Below, piece by piece: positions 35,778-44,642 of a DNA stretch of 49,917 bases. Numbering within the stretch: the stretch's first letter is position 1; each line of letters begins with the position of its first letter. Below the pieces are notes generated by a model. The model was not told the origin of the DNA and did not search any database. It saw only the letters and a program-made list of their open reading frames with translations. Origin of the DNA: Paenibacillus agaridevorans (lineage in GTDB: Bacteria > Bacillota > Bacilli > Paenibacillales > Paenibacillaceae); contig NZ_BDQX01000054.1 in NCBI RefSeq assembly GCF_003112455.1, positions 145,479-195,395 of the forward strand, written 5' to 3'. The translations under genes were made by a program, and so were the position numbers.

Positions 35778-36911
35778 ATGAGCATTGTACGGTTGGGCGT
35801 AATCGGGCTTGGCAATATGGGCAAAGGACATATCGGCTATATGCAGCGTGGCGAAGTAAAGGGCGTCAAGCTGACGGCCGTCAGCGATAGCGCGGAGCCA
35901 GGACAGCTCTGGGCCAAAGAAAATCTGGGCGATGATGTAACTCTGTTCACCGATCCGTTCGTGATGATGGATTCCGGTCTTATCGATGCCGTTCTAATCG
36001 CAACGCCTCACTATTCGCACCCGGAGCTGGCGATCGCAGCTTTCCAGCGGAACCTGCATGTGCTTTGCGAGAAGCCGGCGGGCGTCTATACGAAGCAAGT
36101 GCGCGAGATGAACGATGCGGCTGCCCGTACGGATGTAAAATTCAGCATGATGTACAACCAGCGGACAAATCCGCTCTATCAAAAGCTCAAGGATCTGGTC
36201 GACAGCGGCGAGCTTGGCGAGATCAGAAGAACGAATTGGATTATTACGAACTGGTACCGTTCCCAGAGCTATTACGATTCCGGCACATGGCGGGCGACTT
36301 GGGAAGGCGAAGGCGGCGGCGTGCTCATTAACCAGGACCCCCATCAGCTCGACCTGTGGCAATGGACGATCAACATGATGCCTAAGCGGGTTCGCGCGTT
36401 CTGCTACTTCGGCAAACACCGCAATATCGAGGTGGAAGACGACGTAACCGCGTTCGTCGAATACGAAAATGGCGCGACAGGCGTATTCGTAACGACAACG
36501 GGCGAGGCGCCGGGAACGAACCGCCTGGAAATCAGCGGCGATCGCGGCAAGGTCGTTATCGAGGACAATAAGCTGACGTTCTGGCGTCTGCGTGTTTCCG
36601 AACGCGAGTTTAATGCAACTTTTACAGGCGGCTTCGGCGCTCCGGAATGCTGGAAATGCGAAGTTCCCGTTCATGGCACGAATCCCGACCATAAAGGCAT
36701 TATGCAAAATTTCGTAAATGCCATTCTGCATGACGAAGCTCTTATTGCTCCGGGAGAAGAAGGCATTAAAGGTTTGATGATCTCCAATGCGATGCATCTC
36801 TCCACTTGGACGGATAACTGGGTTGATCTTCCGATCGACGAAGAGCTCTATTATTCTTACTTGCAGAAGAAAATTGAAGAATCGCGCAATCGCAAAGGGG
36901 TGAAGGCATGA
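35778..36911 (+). CDS. Gfo/Idh/MocA-family oxidoreductase
   Basis: A 377-residue NAD(P)-dependent sugar oxidoreductase. The Rossmann motif is LGVIGLGNMGKGHIG, the conserved catalytic-region lysine is in HVLCEKPAGV, and GGGVLINQDPHQLDLWQW carries the Asp/His pair near the active site. The family oxidises a sugar hydroxyl to a ketone (inositol, glucose, amino sugars and others); the substrate is not predictable. Start 35778 with AAAGGAG upstream; the preceding TTG is closer to the site. It overlaps the next Gfo/Idh gene by ATGA and is divergent from the AraC gene, suggesting sugar-induced expression. Confidence 0.9.
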   Translation: MSIVRLGVIGLGNMGKGHIGYMQRGEVKGVKLTAVSDSAEPGQLWAKENLGDDVTLFTDPFVMMDSGLIDAVLIATPHYSHPELAIAAFQRNLHVLCEKPAGVYTKQVREMNDAAARTDVKFSMMYNQRTNPLYQKLKDLVDSGELGEIRRTNWIITNWYRSQSYYDSGTWRATWEGEGGGVLINQDPHQLDLWQWTINMMPKRVRAFCYFGKHRNIEVEDDVTAFVEYENGATGVFVTTTGEAPGTNRLEISGDRGKVVIEDNKLTFWRLRVSEREFNATFTGGFGAPECWKCEVPVHGTNPDHKGIMQNFVNAILHDEALIAPGEEGIKGLMISNAMHLSTWTDNWVDLPIDEELYYSYLQKKIEESRNRKGVKA

Positions 36912-37981
36912 GTAAAGACGGTATGAATTATGCGCCCAAGGGCGACGTAAAGCGCGTCGTGGAGCCAGGCCAATTCATTTTTGCGGCCACGAACCTGGAT
37001 CACGGCCATATTTACGGCATGTGCAACGGTCTCGTTGAGGCAGGGGGCGAGCTTCGATGGGTATACGATGGCGATCCGGCAAGAGCGGAAGCGTTCGCGC
37101 AGAAATATCCGGGCGTCAAGATTGCTTCCTCCCTGGAGCAGATTCTGGAGGATGCCGAGGTGCAGCTAGTCGCTGCAGCGGCAATCACGTCGCTACGCGG
37201 CCCGCTCGGCGTGCGCGTCATGCGCAGCGGCAAACATTATTTCACGGACAAGGCGCCGTTTACAACGCTGGAGCAGTTGGAAGAAGCTCGAGTTGCCGCA
37301 AACGAGACCGGCAAAAAATATGCCGTCTACTATAGCGAGCGGCTGCATGTAGAAAGCGCTATTCATGCAGGGGAGCTCATCCGCCAAGGGGCGATCGGCC
37401 GAGTCGTACAAGTCATGGGTCTTGGACCGCACCGACTAAATGCGCCGTCGCGTCCCGACTGGTTCTTTAAGAAAGAGCAGTATGGCGGCATCCTGTGCGA
37501 CATTGGCTCCCATCAGATCGAGCAGTTCCTGTATTTTACGGGGAACACGGAGGCCAAAGTCGTAAACAGCAAGGTCGCGAATTACGCGGCCAAGGACTAT
37601 CCCGAGCTGGAAGATTTCGGCGATATGACGCTTGTAGGCGAAAATGGCGCAACGGGTTACTTCCGCGTGGACTGGCTGACGCCGAACGGACTAGGCACAT
37701 GGGGCGACGGCAGAACGCTTATTCTCGGCACGGAAGGATACATCGAGCTCCGCAAGTACATCGACGTGGGCAGAGAAGCGGAAGGCGACCAATTGTATCT
37801 GGTAAACGGCGAAGGCGAGCAGCATATGCGCCTCCGCAGCAAGGTTGGATTCCCGTACTTTGGCGAGCTTATTCTCGATATTCTTAACGGCACGGAAAAC
37901 GCGATGTCGCAAGAACACGCGTTCAAGGCGGCGGAACTGTCACTGATTGCGCAACGGGATGCGGTTAGAGTGGAAGGTTAA
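36908..37981 (+). CDS. Gfo/Idh/MocA-family oxidoreductase, second in pair
   Basis: A 357-residue member of the same superfamily but clearly diverged from its neighbour. The N terminus has an ~18-residue extension, and the nucleotide-binding loop is atypical (FAATNLDHGHIYGM in place of GxGxxG); the EKP motif reads TDKAPF, keeping the Lys. ILCDIGSHQIEQFLYF carries the usual Asp and His. The missing Gly-rich loop suggests altered cofactor binding. Translation is coupled to the first gene by an ATGA overlap, so the two products may act on the same compound, perhaps in successive steps. A terminator follows. Confidence 0.85.
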   Translation: MSKDGMNYAPKGDVKRVVEPGQFIFAATNLDHGHIYGMCNGLVEAGGELRWVYDGDPARAEAFAQKYPGVKIASSLEQILEDAEVQLVAAAAITSLRGPLGVRVMRSGKHYFTDKAPFTTLEQLEEARVAANETGKKYAVYYSERLHVESAIHAGELIRQGAIGRVVQVMGLGPHRLNAPSRPDWFFKKEQYGGILCDIGSHQIEQFLYFTGNTEAKVVNSKVANYAAKDYPELEDFGDMTLVGENGATGYFRVDWLTPNGLGTWGDGRTLILGTEGYIELRKYIDVGREAEGDQLYLVNGEGEQHMRLRSKVGFPYFGELILDILNGTENAMSQEHAFKAAELSLIAQRDAVRVEG

Positions 37982-37990
37982 TGATGAGGG

Positions 37991-38021
37991 AGCCGGGCGT
38001 AAATAACGCTCGGCTTTTTTT
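37991..38021 (+). terminator. Terminator of the Gfo/Idh gene pair
   Basis: AGCCGGGCGT / ACGCTCGGCT stem (one G-U pair), 5-nt loop, then seven Ts. The zagA promoter starts 8 bp later. Confidence 0.92.
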
Positions 38022-38028
38022 CGTTCCG

Positions 38029-38079
38029 TTGACAGGCAGAAGAGGTTGTGATAATTTAAATAGTAATAATTACGAATAA
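38029..38079 (+). promoter_or_regulatory. zagA promoter overlapped by Zur box 1
   Basis: TTGACA at 38029-38034, 17-bp spacer, TAATTT at 38052-38057, directly followed by AAATAGTAATAATTACGAAT at 38058-38077. The latter contains the Zur core GTAAT-A-ATTAC flanked by A/T as in Bacillus Zur operators. Bound Zur-Zn would cover the transcription start. Confidence 0.85.
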
Positions 38080-38096
38080 TCACATAACGAACATAC

Positions 38097-38146
38097 ATAC
38101 TTCCCATACATACATCCTATTGGCTATACGGGGAAGTATCTTTTTT
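38097..38146 (+). terminator. Terminator-like hairpin in the zagA leader
   Basis: ATACTTCCC at 38097-38105 pairs perfectly with GGGAAGTAT at 38131-38139, followed by CTTTTTT. It lies between the promoter and the coding sequence, so if it terminates it would act as an attenuator. The ~25-nt loop contains direct repeats of ATACAT. No antiterminator partner is obvious. Confidence 0.5.
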
Positions 38147-38156
38147 CGGGTTGTTA

Positions 38157-38171
38157 TCGTAATTGTTACGA
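38157..38171 (+). promoter_or_regulatory. Zur box 2, next to the zagA ribosome site
   Basis: TCGTAATTGTTACGA, a near-perfect palindrome matching the Zur consensus, 21 bp before the ATG. B. subtilis yciC/zagA is also known to have two Zur boxes, one away from the promoter. Confidence 0.78.
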
Positions 38172-38192
38172 ATAATTAGGAGGGAACCAACG

Positions 38193-39374
38193 ATGCCACA
38201 ATCCAAAATTCCAGTGACGGTATTAAGCGGCTATCTGGGAGCCGGTAAAACGACGATTCTCAATCATGTATTAAACAATAAGGAAGGTCTGAAGGTCGCG
38301 GTTATCGTCAACGATCTTGGCGAGGTGAATATCGATGCGGGATTAATTCAGAACGGCGGAGGGCTGTCGCGTACGGAAGAGAAGCTGGTGGAGCTGTCGA
38401 ACGGCTGCATCTGCTGCACTTTGAGAGAGGATCTGCTTCGGGAAGTGGAACGATTGGCAGAGGACGGCCGCTTCGATTACATCTTGATAGAGTCGACGGG
38501 AATCGGGGAGCCCGTGCCGGTCGCGCAGACGTTTACTTACATCGACGAAGAGCTTGGCATCGACCTGTCCCGAATCTGCAAGCTGGATTGCATGGTTACG
38601 GTCGTCGACGCCTACCGATTCTGGCATGATTACTCGTCGGGCGAGTCGCTGCTGGATCGGAGTCAGGCCGTCGGCGAAGCCGACACTCGCGAGGTGGTGG
38701 ATCTGCTTATCGATCAGATCGAATTTTGCGATGTGCTGATTCTTAACAAATGCGACATGGTTGAGGCAGATAAGCTCGGGGAGCTGGAGATCGTGCTTCG
38801 GACGCTGCAGCCGCGAGCGAAGTTTATTCGGGCGGTACAAGGCGTTGTAAATCCCAAGGAAATCCTTCATACGGGACTGTTCGATTTCGAGGCGGCAAGC
38901 CGTTCGGCGGGCTGGATCAAGGAGCTGGAGTCGCCGCACCATACGCCGGAGACGGAGGAATACGGAATCAGTTCCTTCGTCTACGAACGAAGGAAACCGT
39001 TCCATCCGGAGCGTCTGATGGCCTGGATGGAGCGTTGGCCCGAAGAAGTCGTTCGCGCCAAAGGGTTCGTATGGCTGGCTACCCGCGATCGTATGGCGCA
39101 AAGTCTGAGCCAAGCTGGACCGTCCATCCAATTCGGTCCAGCCGGCCTCTGGGCGGCATCGCTTCCTCAGGCGGAGCTCGAGACGTTGCTTCGCGAGGAA
39201 GAAGGACTCCAAGAGAGTTGGGATCCCGTTTATGGGGATCGCGCTACGAAGATGGTGATGATTGGCGTATCGTTGGATCGGGAGCCTTTGACCGCATCGC
39301 TGGATCAATGCCTGCTGACCGATTCGGAGATGACACTGGATTGGTCGGAGTTATCAGACCGCTTCCCGCAGTAA
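38193..39374 (+). CDS. zagA: Zinc-responsive COG0523 GTPase (YciC/ZagA type)
   Basis: A 393-residue G3E-family GTPase with P-loop GYLGAGKTT (residues 13-21), the metal-binding GCICC motif (C72, C74, C75), IESTGIGEP and NKCD. The C-terminal CobW domain follows. Zur-controlled members act as zinc metallochaperones during zinc starvation, in B. subtilis delivering zinc to folate enzyme FolE. Two Zur boxes upstream identify this subgroup. Start ATG 38193, 8 nt after AGGAGGG; the frame extends to 38163 inside Zur box 2. It sits alone inside a sugar-metabolism island, with no zinc transporter beside it. Confidence 0.92.
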   Translation: MPQSKIPVTVLSGYLGAGKTTILNHVLNNKEGLKVAVIVNDLGEVNIDAGLIQNGGGLSRTEEKLVELSNGCICCTLREDLLREVERLAEDGRFDYILIESTGIGEPVPVAQTFTYIDEELGIDLSRICKLDCMVTVVDAYRFWHDYSSGESLLDRSQAVGEADTREVVDLLIDQIEFCDVLILNKCDMVEADKLGELEIVLRTLQPRAKFIRAVQGVVNPKEILHTGLFDFEAASRSAGWIKELESPHHTPETEEYGISSFVYERRKPFHPERLMAWMERWPEEVVRAKGFVWLATRDRMAQSLSQAGPSIQFGPAGLWAASLPQAELETLLREEEGLQESWDPVYGDRATKMVMIGVSLDREPLTASLDQCLLTDSEMTLDWSELSDRFPQ

Positions 39375-39720
39375 ACAGAGTTCCGCTTAAATGACCAAAG
39401 AACGCGTTGTCGCCGTCCCATTGGAGGTGCAGCGCGTTTTTGCATCTTTAGAGGAGGTCTGGCGGGATGAGGCATCCTTTGGATGTATATGGTTGCAAGC
39501 GATTGCAATTGGCATTATGATGAAGTGGCGGACAATTGATCCCCCAACAGGGAAAATGCGTTGCTGTGCCTGCCGAGAGGTTGGGTCTGTCGTTGTGTGT
39601 ACGCGCGTGCATAAAGTTATCCGTTGATTCTTGATGGGAACGAGGCTCAACGAGAAGATGGGCTTTGCGAGCAGTCAAGATGCTGGAGTTGCTGGAGAAC
39701 GGTAAATAAGGAGTGTCATC
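39375..39720. other. Gap after zagA: weak terminator, no convincing gene
   Basis: AACGCG at 39402-39407 pairs with CGCGTT near 39434-39439 followed by TTT, a plausible but weak zagA terminator. A 78-codon frame at 39391 lacks a ribosome site. A good GAGGAGG before ATG 39468 opens only 17 codons. The promoter for the SDR gene is presumably here but not clear. Confidence 0.4.
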
Positions 39721-40425
39721 ATGAAAAATATCGTCATTACAGGAGCGAATCGCGGTCTTGGATACGAATTAGCCGCCGAAGCGGCGGCGAGAGGTTATCA
39801 AGTATGGGCTGGCGTGCGGGGACCGGGCTCCTCGGCCGAGAAGCTGCTTGCGCTGGCGGAACAATATCCGGAGCAAGTACATGTTCTGCCGCTCGACGTT
39901 ACGGATGAAGCGTCGGTTCGATACGCATTCCAAGAGCTCGCCGCCCGCATCGACTCGCTGGATATCGTCATCAACAGCGCGGCGATCCTGCTTGGGCGGG
40001 ACCAGAAGCTTGAAGGGCTTGAGATGGAATTGGTCGAGCAATCCTTCCAGACGAACTTGTACGGTCCCATGTTGGTCATGAAGCATGCGCTCCCGCTGCT
40101 GAAAAAAGGGTCGGACCAGGCCATCATCAATGTGAGTTCGGAAGCGGGCAGCATGGCCGGGGCTTACGGCGGCGATTACGGTTATGCGTTGTCCAAAAGC
40201 GCGCTGAATATGTTTACCGCGCAGCTGCGCAAACAATTCTCACCGCTTGGATATGCGGTATACGCGGTGCATCCCGGTTGGATCCGCACGGATATGGGCG
40301 GAGAGAAGGCGCCTGGGAATGCCGGGGAATCAGCTGCCGGCATCTTGGATCTGGCGGAGCGGAAGCAAGGAGATGCGGAAGGCGCCTTCTTCGTAAATCA
40401 ACGAGGCGAACCTATGAAGTTGTAA
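39721..40425 (+). CDS. Short-chain dehydrogenase/reductase
   Basis: A 234-residue classical SDR. Cofactor loop TGANRGLG (residues 7-14), the NSAA variant of the NNAG motif (DIVINSAAIL), the catalytic Ser in INVSSEAGSM, and YxxxK in YGYALSKSA are all present, as is HPGWIRTDMGG after the active site. It resembles carbonyl-reductase-like SDRs (CsgA/sniffer type) using NADP. Substrate unknown. Ribosome site GGAG before the ATG. It is followed by an aldo/keto reductase gene 53 bp downstream, which may be co-transcribed. Confidence 0.9.
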   Translation: MKNIVITGANRGLGYELAAEAAARGYQVWAGVRGPGSSAEKLLALAEQYPEQVHVLPLDVTDEASVRYAFQELAARIDSLDIVINSAAILLGRDQKLEGLEMELVEQSFQTNLYGPMLVMKHALPLLKKGSDQAIINVSSEAGSMAGAYGGDYGYALSKSALNMFTAQLRKQFSPLGYAVYAVHPGWIRTDMGGEKAPGNAGESAAGILDLAERKQGDAEGAFFVNQRGEPMKL

Positions 40426-40478
40426 TCTTACGAATAACGGATTCGGCAATATAGCGAAAATAGAGGAGGAACAAACAA

Positions 40479-41429
40479 ATGGAATATCGCAGATTAGGAA
40501 GAACGGGTCTCAAGGTAAGCGAGATCAGCTTAGGGAGCTGGTTGACCTACGGCAACTCGGTAGATGACGGCACCGCGGCCCGTACGATCGAACAAGCGTA
40601 TGAGCTCGGCATCAATTTTTTCGATACGGCCAACGTATACATGCGCGGCGCGGCCGAGGAGGTCGTCGGCAAGGCTCTCAGAGCCTATCCTCGCGAATCT
40701 TACGTGCTCGCGACCAAGGTATTTTGGCCGATGGGTGACGGAGTAAACGACCGCGGCTTGTCCCGCAAGCACGTGCTGGAGCAGGCGAATGCCAGCTTGA
40801 AACGTCTGGGACTGGATTACGTCGACATCTATTACTGCCATCGCTATGACAAGGAGACGCCGCTGGACGAGACGCTGCGCACGATCGAGGATCTTGTGCG
40901 GTCCGGCAAGGTGCTGTACGTGGGCGTGAGCGAGTGGACGGCGGCCCAAATCCAGGAGGGACTCGGCGTGGCGGATAAATATCTGCTCGACCGGATCGTC
41001 GTCAATCAGCCGCAATACCATATGCTGAACCGGCAGATCGAGAAGGAGATCATTCCGCTCAGCGACAGCAACGGCATCAGCCAGGTCGTATTTTCTCCGC
41101 TTGCTCAAGGCGTGCTGACGGGTAAATACCGTCGGGGAGAAGACGGAACGCCATCAGGCAGCCGTGCGACCGATAGCAGCTCCAACATGTTCATCGGCGG
41201 TCTTCTAAGCGACGAAAATCTGGAGAAGGTGGAGAAGCTTACCGGGATAGCGGGCGAGCTAGGCATCTCCATGGCTCAGCTTGCTATCGCATGGATTCTC
41301 AGGCTGCCGGGCGTAGCCAGCGCTCTCGTCGGCGCGAGCCGCCCGGAGCAGATCGTCGAGAACGCGCAGGCGAGCGGCGTGAAGCTGCCGGAGGAAGTTC
41401 TGGCGCGGATTGAGGATATTCTGGCGTAA
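40479..41429 (+). CDS. Aldo/keto reductase
   Basis: A 316-residue TIM-barrel NADPH oxidoreductase of the Kv-beta/YghZ-like group: YRRLGRTGLKVSEISLGSW at the start, the catalytic tetrad Asp and Tyr in FFDTANVYMRGAAEE, Lys in LATKVFWP and His in YCHRYD, and the C-terminal cofactor segment VASALVGASRPEQIVEN. It reduces aldehydes or ketones; natural substrates in this group are mostly unknown, though some act on methylglyoxal or sugar aldehydes. Ribosome site GAGGAGG. Ends at a bidirectional terminator. Confidence 0.93.
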   Translation: MEYRRLGRTGLKVSEISLGSWLTYGNSVDDGTAARTIEQAYELGINFFDTANVYMRGAAEEVVGKALRAYPRESYVLATKVFWPMGDGVNDRGLSRKHVLEQANASLKRLGLDYVDIYYCHRYDKETPLDETLRTIEDLVRSGKVLYVGVSEWTAAQIQEGLGVADKYLLDRIVVNQPQYHMLNRQIEKEIIPLSDSNGISQVVFSPLAQGVLTGKYRRGEDGTPSGSRATDSSSNMFIGGLLSDENLEKVEKLTGIAGELGISMAQLAIAWILRLPGVASALVGASRPEQIVENAQASGVKLPEEVLARIEDILA

Positions 41430-41432
41430 AAA

Positions 41433-41480
41433 AGCGGCAGTGCAACCGGGAGACGCGTCTCCCGCTGCATTGCCGTTTCT
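41433..41480. terminator. Bidirectional terminator between converging genes
   Basis: CGGCA...TGCCG outer stem with TGCA/TGCA and a perfect CGGGAGAC-GC-GTCTCCCG inner stem. TTTCTTT follows on the plus strand and TTTTTT on the minus strand, so it serves both the aldo/keto reductase gene and the leftward Gfo/Idh operon. Confidence 0.9.
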
Positions 41481-41505
41481 TTGTGACAGCCGAAAAATAT
41501 ACGGC

Positions 41506-42585
41506 TTAGAAATAGATTGCTTTACCCGTCTTCGAGGACTCGTAGATCGCTTCGAGGATCTGGGAAACCACGTAAGCTTGCTCCGGCGTGACGACAGGCT
41601 CCGTATCTTCGTCGATCGCCTTGATCCACAGTCTCATCTCCAGATCGGAATCCTTCTCGGACTTGCCCTCGTAGAAGGCTACGCCGCCCGCGTTCAGGTC
41701 GATCTCCTTCGTAAACAAGCGGCTGTGCTGTTCGCCGTTGATGCGAAGACCGCCCTTCATGTCGGCTCCGCCTTCGGTACCGCTCAGCGTACATTTCGCT
41801 TCGTCCACTTCCAGCGTGTTCAGCGCCCAGCTGGATTCCAGGACGATGGTAGCGCCGTTCTCCATGACGATCATACCGAATGCGGAGTCTTCTACCGTAA
41901 AGAGCGCCGGATCCCATGGACCCCAGGCATTAGCGGAATTAGCGCGGCCGGACAGCTTGTGGTAAGCCTGGCCAAGCACGACCTTCGGCTTGTAGTTGTC
42001 CATCATCCACAGCGTAAGGTCAAGCGCGTGCGTGCCGATATCGATAAGCGGGCCGCCGCCTTGTTTCTCTTCGTCCAAGAATACGCCCCAAGTCGGAACG
42101 GCGCGGCGACGAATCGCGTGCGCCTTGGCGTAATACACTTCGCCGAGCTCGCCTGCTTCGCAGATTTGCTTGAGGATTTGGCTGTCGGGACGGAAGCGGT
42201 TGTTGTAACCTACCGTCAGCTTTTTGCCTGTACGTTTGGCAGCTTCCAGCATGCGGCCAGCGTCGTGAGCCGTCTTGGCCATCGGCTTCTCGCTCATGAC
42301 ATGTTTGCCGGCTTCCAGCGCGGCGATCGCGATGTCGGCATGGGAATCGTTCGGCGTGCAGACATGAACGATATCGATGGACTCGTCCTTCAGAAGCTCC
42401 GTGTAATCCGTGTATACTTTGGCGCCCTCAGCGCCGTATTTGGCCGCTGCTTCAATAGCGCGATGCTCCACGATATCGCAGAATGCGACCATTGCCACAT
42501 TGTTTAATCTCTTCAAGCTTGGCATATGCTTGCCGTTTGCGATGCCTCCGCAGCCAATAATGGCAATGTTGTACGTTTTGGACAT
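41506..42585 (-). CDS. Gfo/Idh/MocA-family oxidoreductase
   Basis: A 359-residue NAD(P)-dependent oxidoreductase. Rossmann loop IAIIGCGGIANGKHM, EKP motif in HVMSEKPMAK, and GGGPLIDIGTHALDLTLWMM with the conserved Asp and His. Start at 42585 after GGGAGG. It is the third gene of a leftward operon Gfo/Idh-AraC-Gfo/Idh, 5 nt after the AraC gene. This member keeps a Cys in the nucleotide loop (GCGGIA) as many of the subfamily do. Substrate unknown; context suggests a sugar or sugar acid. Confidence 0.9.
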   Translation of the reverse strand: MSKTYNIAIIGCGGIANGKHMPSLKRLNNVAMVAFCDIVEHRAIEAAAKYGAEGAKVYTDYTELLKDESIDIVHVCTPNDSHADIAIAALEAGKHVMSEKPMAKTAHDAGRMLEAAKRTGKKLTVGYNNRFRPDSQILKQICEAGELGEVYYAKAHAIRRRAVPTWGVFLDEEKQGGGPLIDIGTHALDLTLWMMDNYKPKVVLGQAYHKLSGRANSANAWGPWDPALFTVEDSAFGMIVMENGATIVLESSWALNTLEVDEAKCTLSGTEGGADMKGGLRINGEQHSRLFTKEIDLNAGGVAFYEGKSEKDSDLEMRLWIKAIDEDTEPVVTPEQAYVVSQILEAIYESSKTGKAIYF

Positions 42586-42590
42586 AAGAA

Positions 42591-43529
42591 TTAGCCTCCC
42601 GTAATGGTTTGTTTCCGATAATCGGATGGAGTCATGCCGTACCGCTTGCGGAATACGGCATGCAAATAATTGCTTGTGGAGAAACCCGTCATCGTTGCAA
42701 TCTCCTCAATCGACTTGATGCCCTCGGACAATTCCCGGCAGACGGCCGAGAGCCTTATATCTTCCAGCACGCGGCTGAACGTATGCTCTCCGTCCCGGTT
42801 CATTTCCTTGAACAGCCTTTGCATTTGACGAGCGCTTAGACGTTGCTTCTCCGCAACTTCCTCGAGTGACAACGGGCCGCCGTAGTTGGCTTGCATAAAT
42901 TCCACCGCAAGCTGGTACCGGTAAGCCTTCATATCCTTCGTTGGAAGAAGTCTTGTCTCATTTACTGTATCATAGGCGCGGACGGAGCGCAGCAAAATTT
43001 GAATGACATTCTGCTTGATGGTCGTATAGCTGCCCGCATAATATTCGCTGCAGGCTTCGTACGCATTCAGGAAACAACGCATCGCGTCATAAGTATCAAG
43101 CGCCGGGAACAAAGGGAGACTCTTCAGCTTGCCGATGCAAGAACGGGCCTCTGCCCATTCCCAGTCCTCATCCGCCTCGTCGCCGGTCGCAATCCGTTCC
43201 GCGATATCGATATGAAGACACAGTTCATCCATTCCCTCGCGTTCGCCCGCCTCCTGATAATGCATGACGCCAGGTCCGGTCAAGTAGAATTGGCCAGGCT
43301 TGAGCGAATACTCTTCATCGACCAGAATCACCTTGCCCTTGCCCCTGGGAATAAAATGAAACTCATATTCCGCATGCTTGTGAAACGCGACGGCGCGTCC
43401 GGAAGGAAAATAGGTCAAATGAAATCGGAGCACGTGGATATCGTACGGTCCCCACTGAAATCGAAGATCGAGACGTTCCAGCGCATCCGGCCGCTCGCTC
43501 ATGACGGAGTAGGGGAATACCGTTGCCAC
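42591..43529 (-). CDS. AraC-family regulator inside the Gfo/Idh operon
   Basis: A 312-residue regulator with an N-terminal cupin sensor (FHKHAEYEFHFIPRGKGKVIL...LKPGQFYLTGPGVMHY), a helical middle and a C-terminal AraC DNA-binding domain (SLEEVAEKQRLSARQMQRLFKEM, then MTGFSTSNYLHAVFRKRYGMTPSDYRK). The GTG at 43529 lies 6 nt beyond the stop of the upstream gene, and its ribosome site (GAAGGG) is inside that gene, suggesting coupling; an ATG nine codons later is the alternative. Being between two oxidoreductase genes it probably regulates its own operon. Confidence 0.9.
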   Translation of the reverse strand: MATVFPYSVMSERPDALERLDLRFQWGPYDIHVLRFHLTYFPSGRAVAFHKHAEYEFHFIPRGKGKVILVDEEYSLKPGQFYLTGPGVMHYQEAGEREGMDELCLHIDIAERIATGDEADEDWEWAEARSCIGKLKSLPLFPALDTYDAMRCFLNAYEACSEYYAGSYTTIKQNVIQILLRSVRAYDTVNETRLLPTKDMKAYRYQLAVEFMQANYGGPLSLEEVAEKQRLSARQMQRLFKEMNRDGEHTFSRVLEDIRLSAVCRELSEGIKSIEEIATMTGFSTSNYLHAVFRKRYGMTPSDYRKQTITGG

Positions 43530-43535
43530 GGGGAG

Positions 43536-44525
43536 TTACCCTTCCAACTCGTCCAGACGCACGGCGCGCCCCTCGGAATTGGAGCGTCCCGCCGCTTCCA
43601 TCAGCATCGTCAGCTCGCGTGCGTAGGCGATGTTTTCGTCCGCCGTCGTGCCGTTTTGAACATGCCCGACCCACTGCTCAAAGGCGCTTTCTCGGTTGGC
43701 AGGAATCTCGACCGACTCCCAGGCCTGATCGTCGCCTGTGCGAACCAACAGCTTGTTCTCCGGCGTGCCGTAGAACAGGGAACCCTTCGTTCCATGCACT
43801 TCGATGGAGAACGGCGAATGCGGATTGACGAATCCGGCTTCCACGATGCCGATCGCGCCGCCTGCTCCCCGTACCAGAGCAACCGCGTTGTCCTCTACTT
43901 CGCGTCCCGTCACATACCCGAATTGAGCCGATACCTCGGATGGCAATTCGCCAAGGAAAAGGCGGGTTAGATACATCGGGTGGCAGCCCAGATCGATCAG
44001 CGCGCCGCCGGCGCATTGCTCCAGACTATAGAAGTGTTCCGGCAGCCAATTAGCAAGCGCGCCGTTATGGGATAGTCTGACGCGAACTTGCGTAATTTGC
44101 CCCAAGGCTTCCTTCTCCAGAAGCCCGCGAATGGCCAGCGTGTAACCATCGTTCAGACGAGGCAGCGATACGGTCAGCTTCAAGCCGTTGTCGTCAACCG
44201 CTTTCAGAATCCGATTTACTTCTTTAAGCGTAGGCGCGACAACCTTCTCCGTGAAAATATGTTTGCCGGCCGCAGCCGCGGCGAGCATAACCTCCGTATG
44301 GCGATTCGTTGGCGCGTCAACGATGACGGCGTCGATTTCTCCGCTCGTCAGCATATCGTCCAGATTGGCATAAAACGGTACGCCAAGCTTCTCGGCAGCG
44401 GCACGACCGCGCTCCTCGTTCTCGTCCCACACAGCGGCCATGACCGTGTCCGGATGTTTTAAAGCCTGATTTGTATAATCCCAGGCATGTACGTGCCAGT
44501 AGCTAATTTTACCGATTCTCAACAT
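43536..44525 (-). CDS. Gfo/Idh/MocA-family oxidoreductase, first gene of leftward operon
   Basis: A 329-residue member starting MLRIGKISYWHVHAWDYTNQAL. The usual GxGxxG loop is absent; the N terminus instead has a Tyr/Trp/His-rich SYWHVHAWDY segment. The EKP motif reads TEKVVAP, with Lys retained, and GGALIDLGCHPMYLTRLF carries Asp and His. The 44525 start follows AAAGGAG; the longer frame runs through that site. The AT-rich region 44526-44642 must carry the promoter. Loss of the Gly loop recalls the second member of the 36.9-kb pair and suggests unusual cofactor binding. Confidence 0.85.
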   Translation of the reverse strand: MLRIGKISYWHVHAWDYTNQALKHPDTVMAAVWDENEERGRAAAEKLGVPFYANLDDMLTSGEIDAVIVDAPTNRHTEVMLAAAAAGKHIFTEKVVAPTLKEVNRILKAVDDNGLKLTVSLPRLNDGYTLAIRGLLEKEALGQITQVRVRLSHNGALANWLPEHFYSLEQCAGGALIDLGCHPMYLTRLFLGELPSEVSAQFGYVTGREVEDNAVALVRGAGGAIGIVEAGFVNPHSPFSIEVHGTKGSLFYGTPENKLLVRTGDDQAWESVEIPANRESAFEQWVGHVQNGTTADENIAYARELTMLMEAAGRSNSEGRAVRLDELEG

Positions 44526-44642
44526 TTCATCGTCTCCTTTGGGTCGCCTGACCACAGACTGATACATGCAAATTTATGACAACAAAACAAATTTACCATA
44601 TTTATTATCCCAATATAAGTGTGAAAAAACGACTGTTTGAGT

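Noticed and set aside
39391..39627. 78-aa ORF after zagA
   Set aside because: No ribosome site, overlaps a terminator-like hairpin, and its sequence shows no recognisable pattern.
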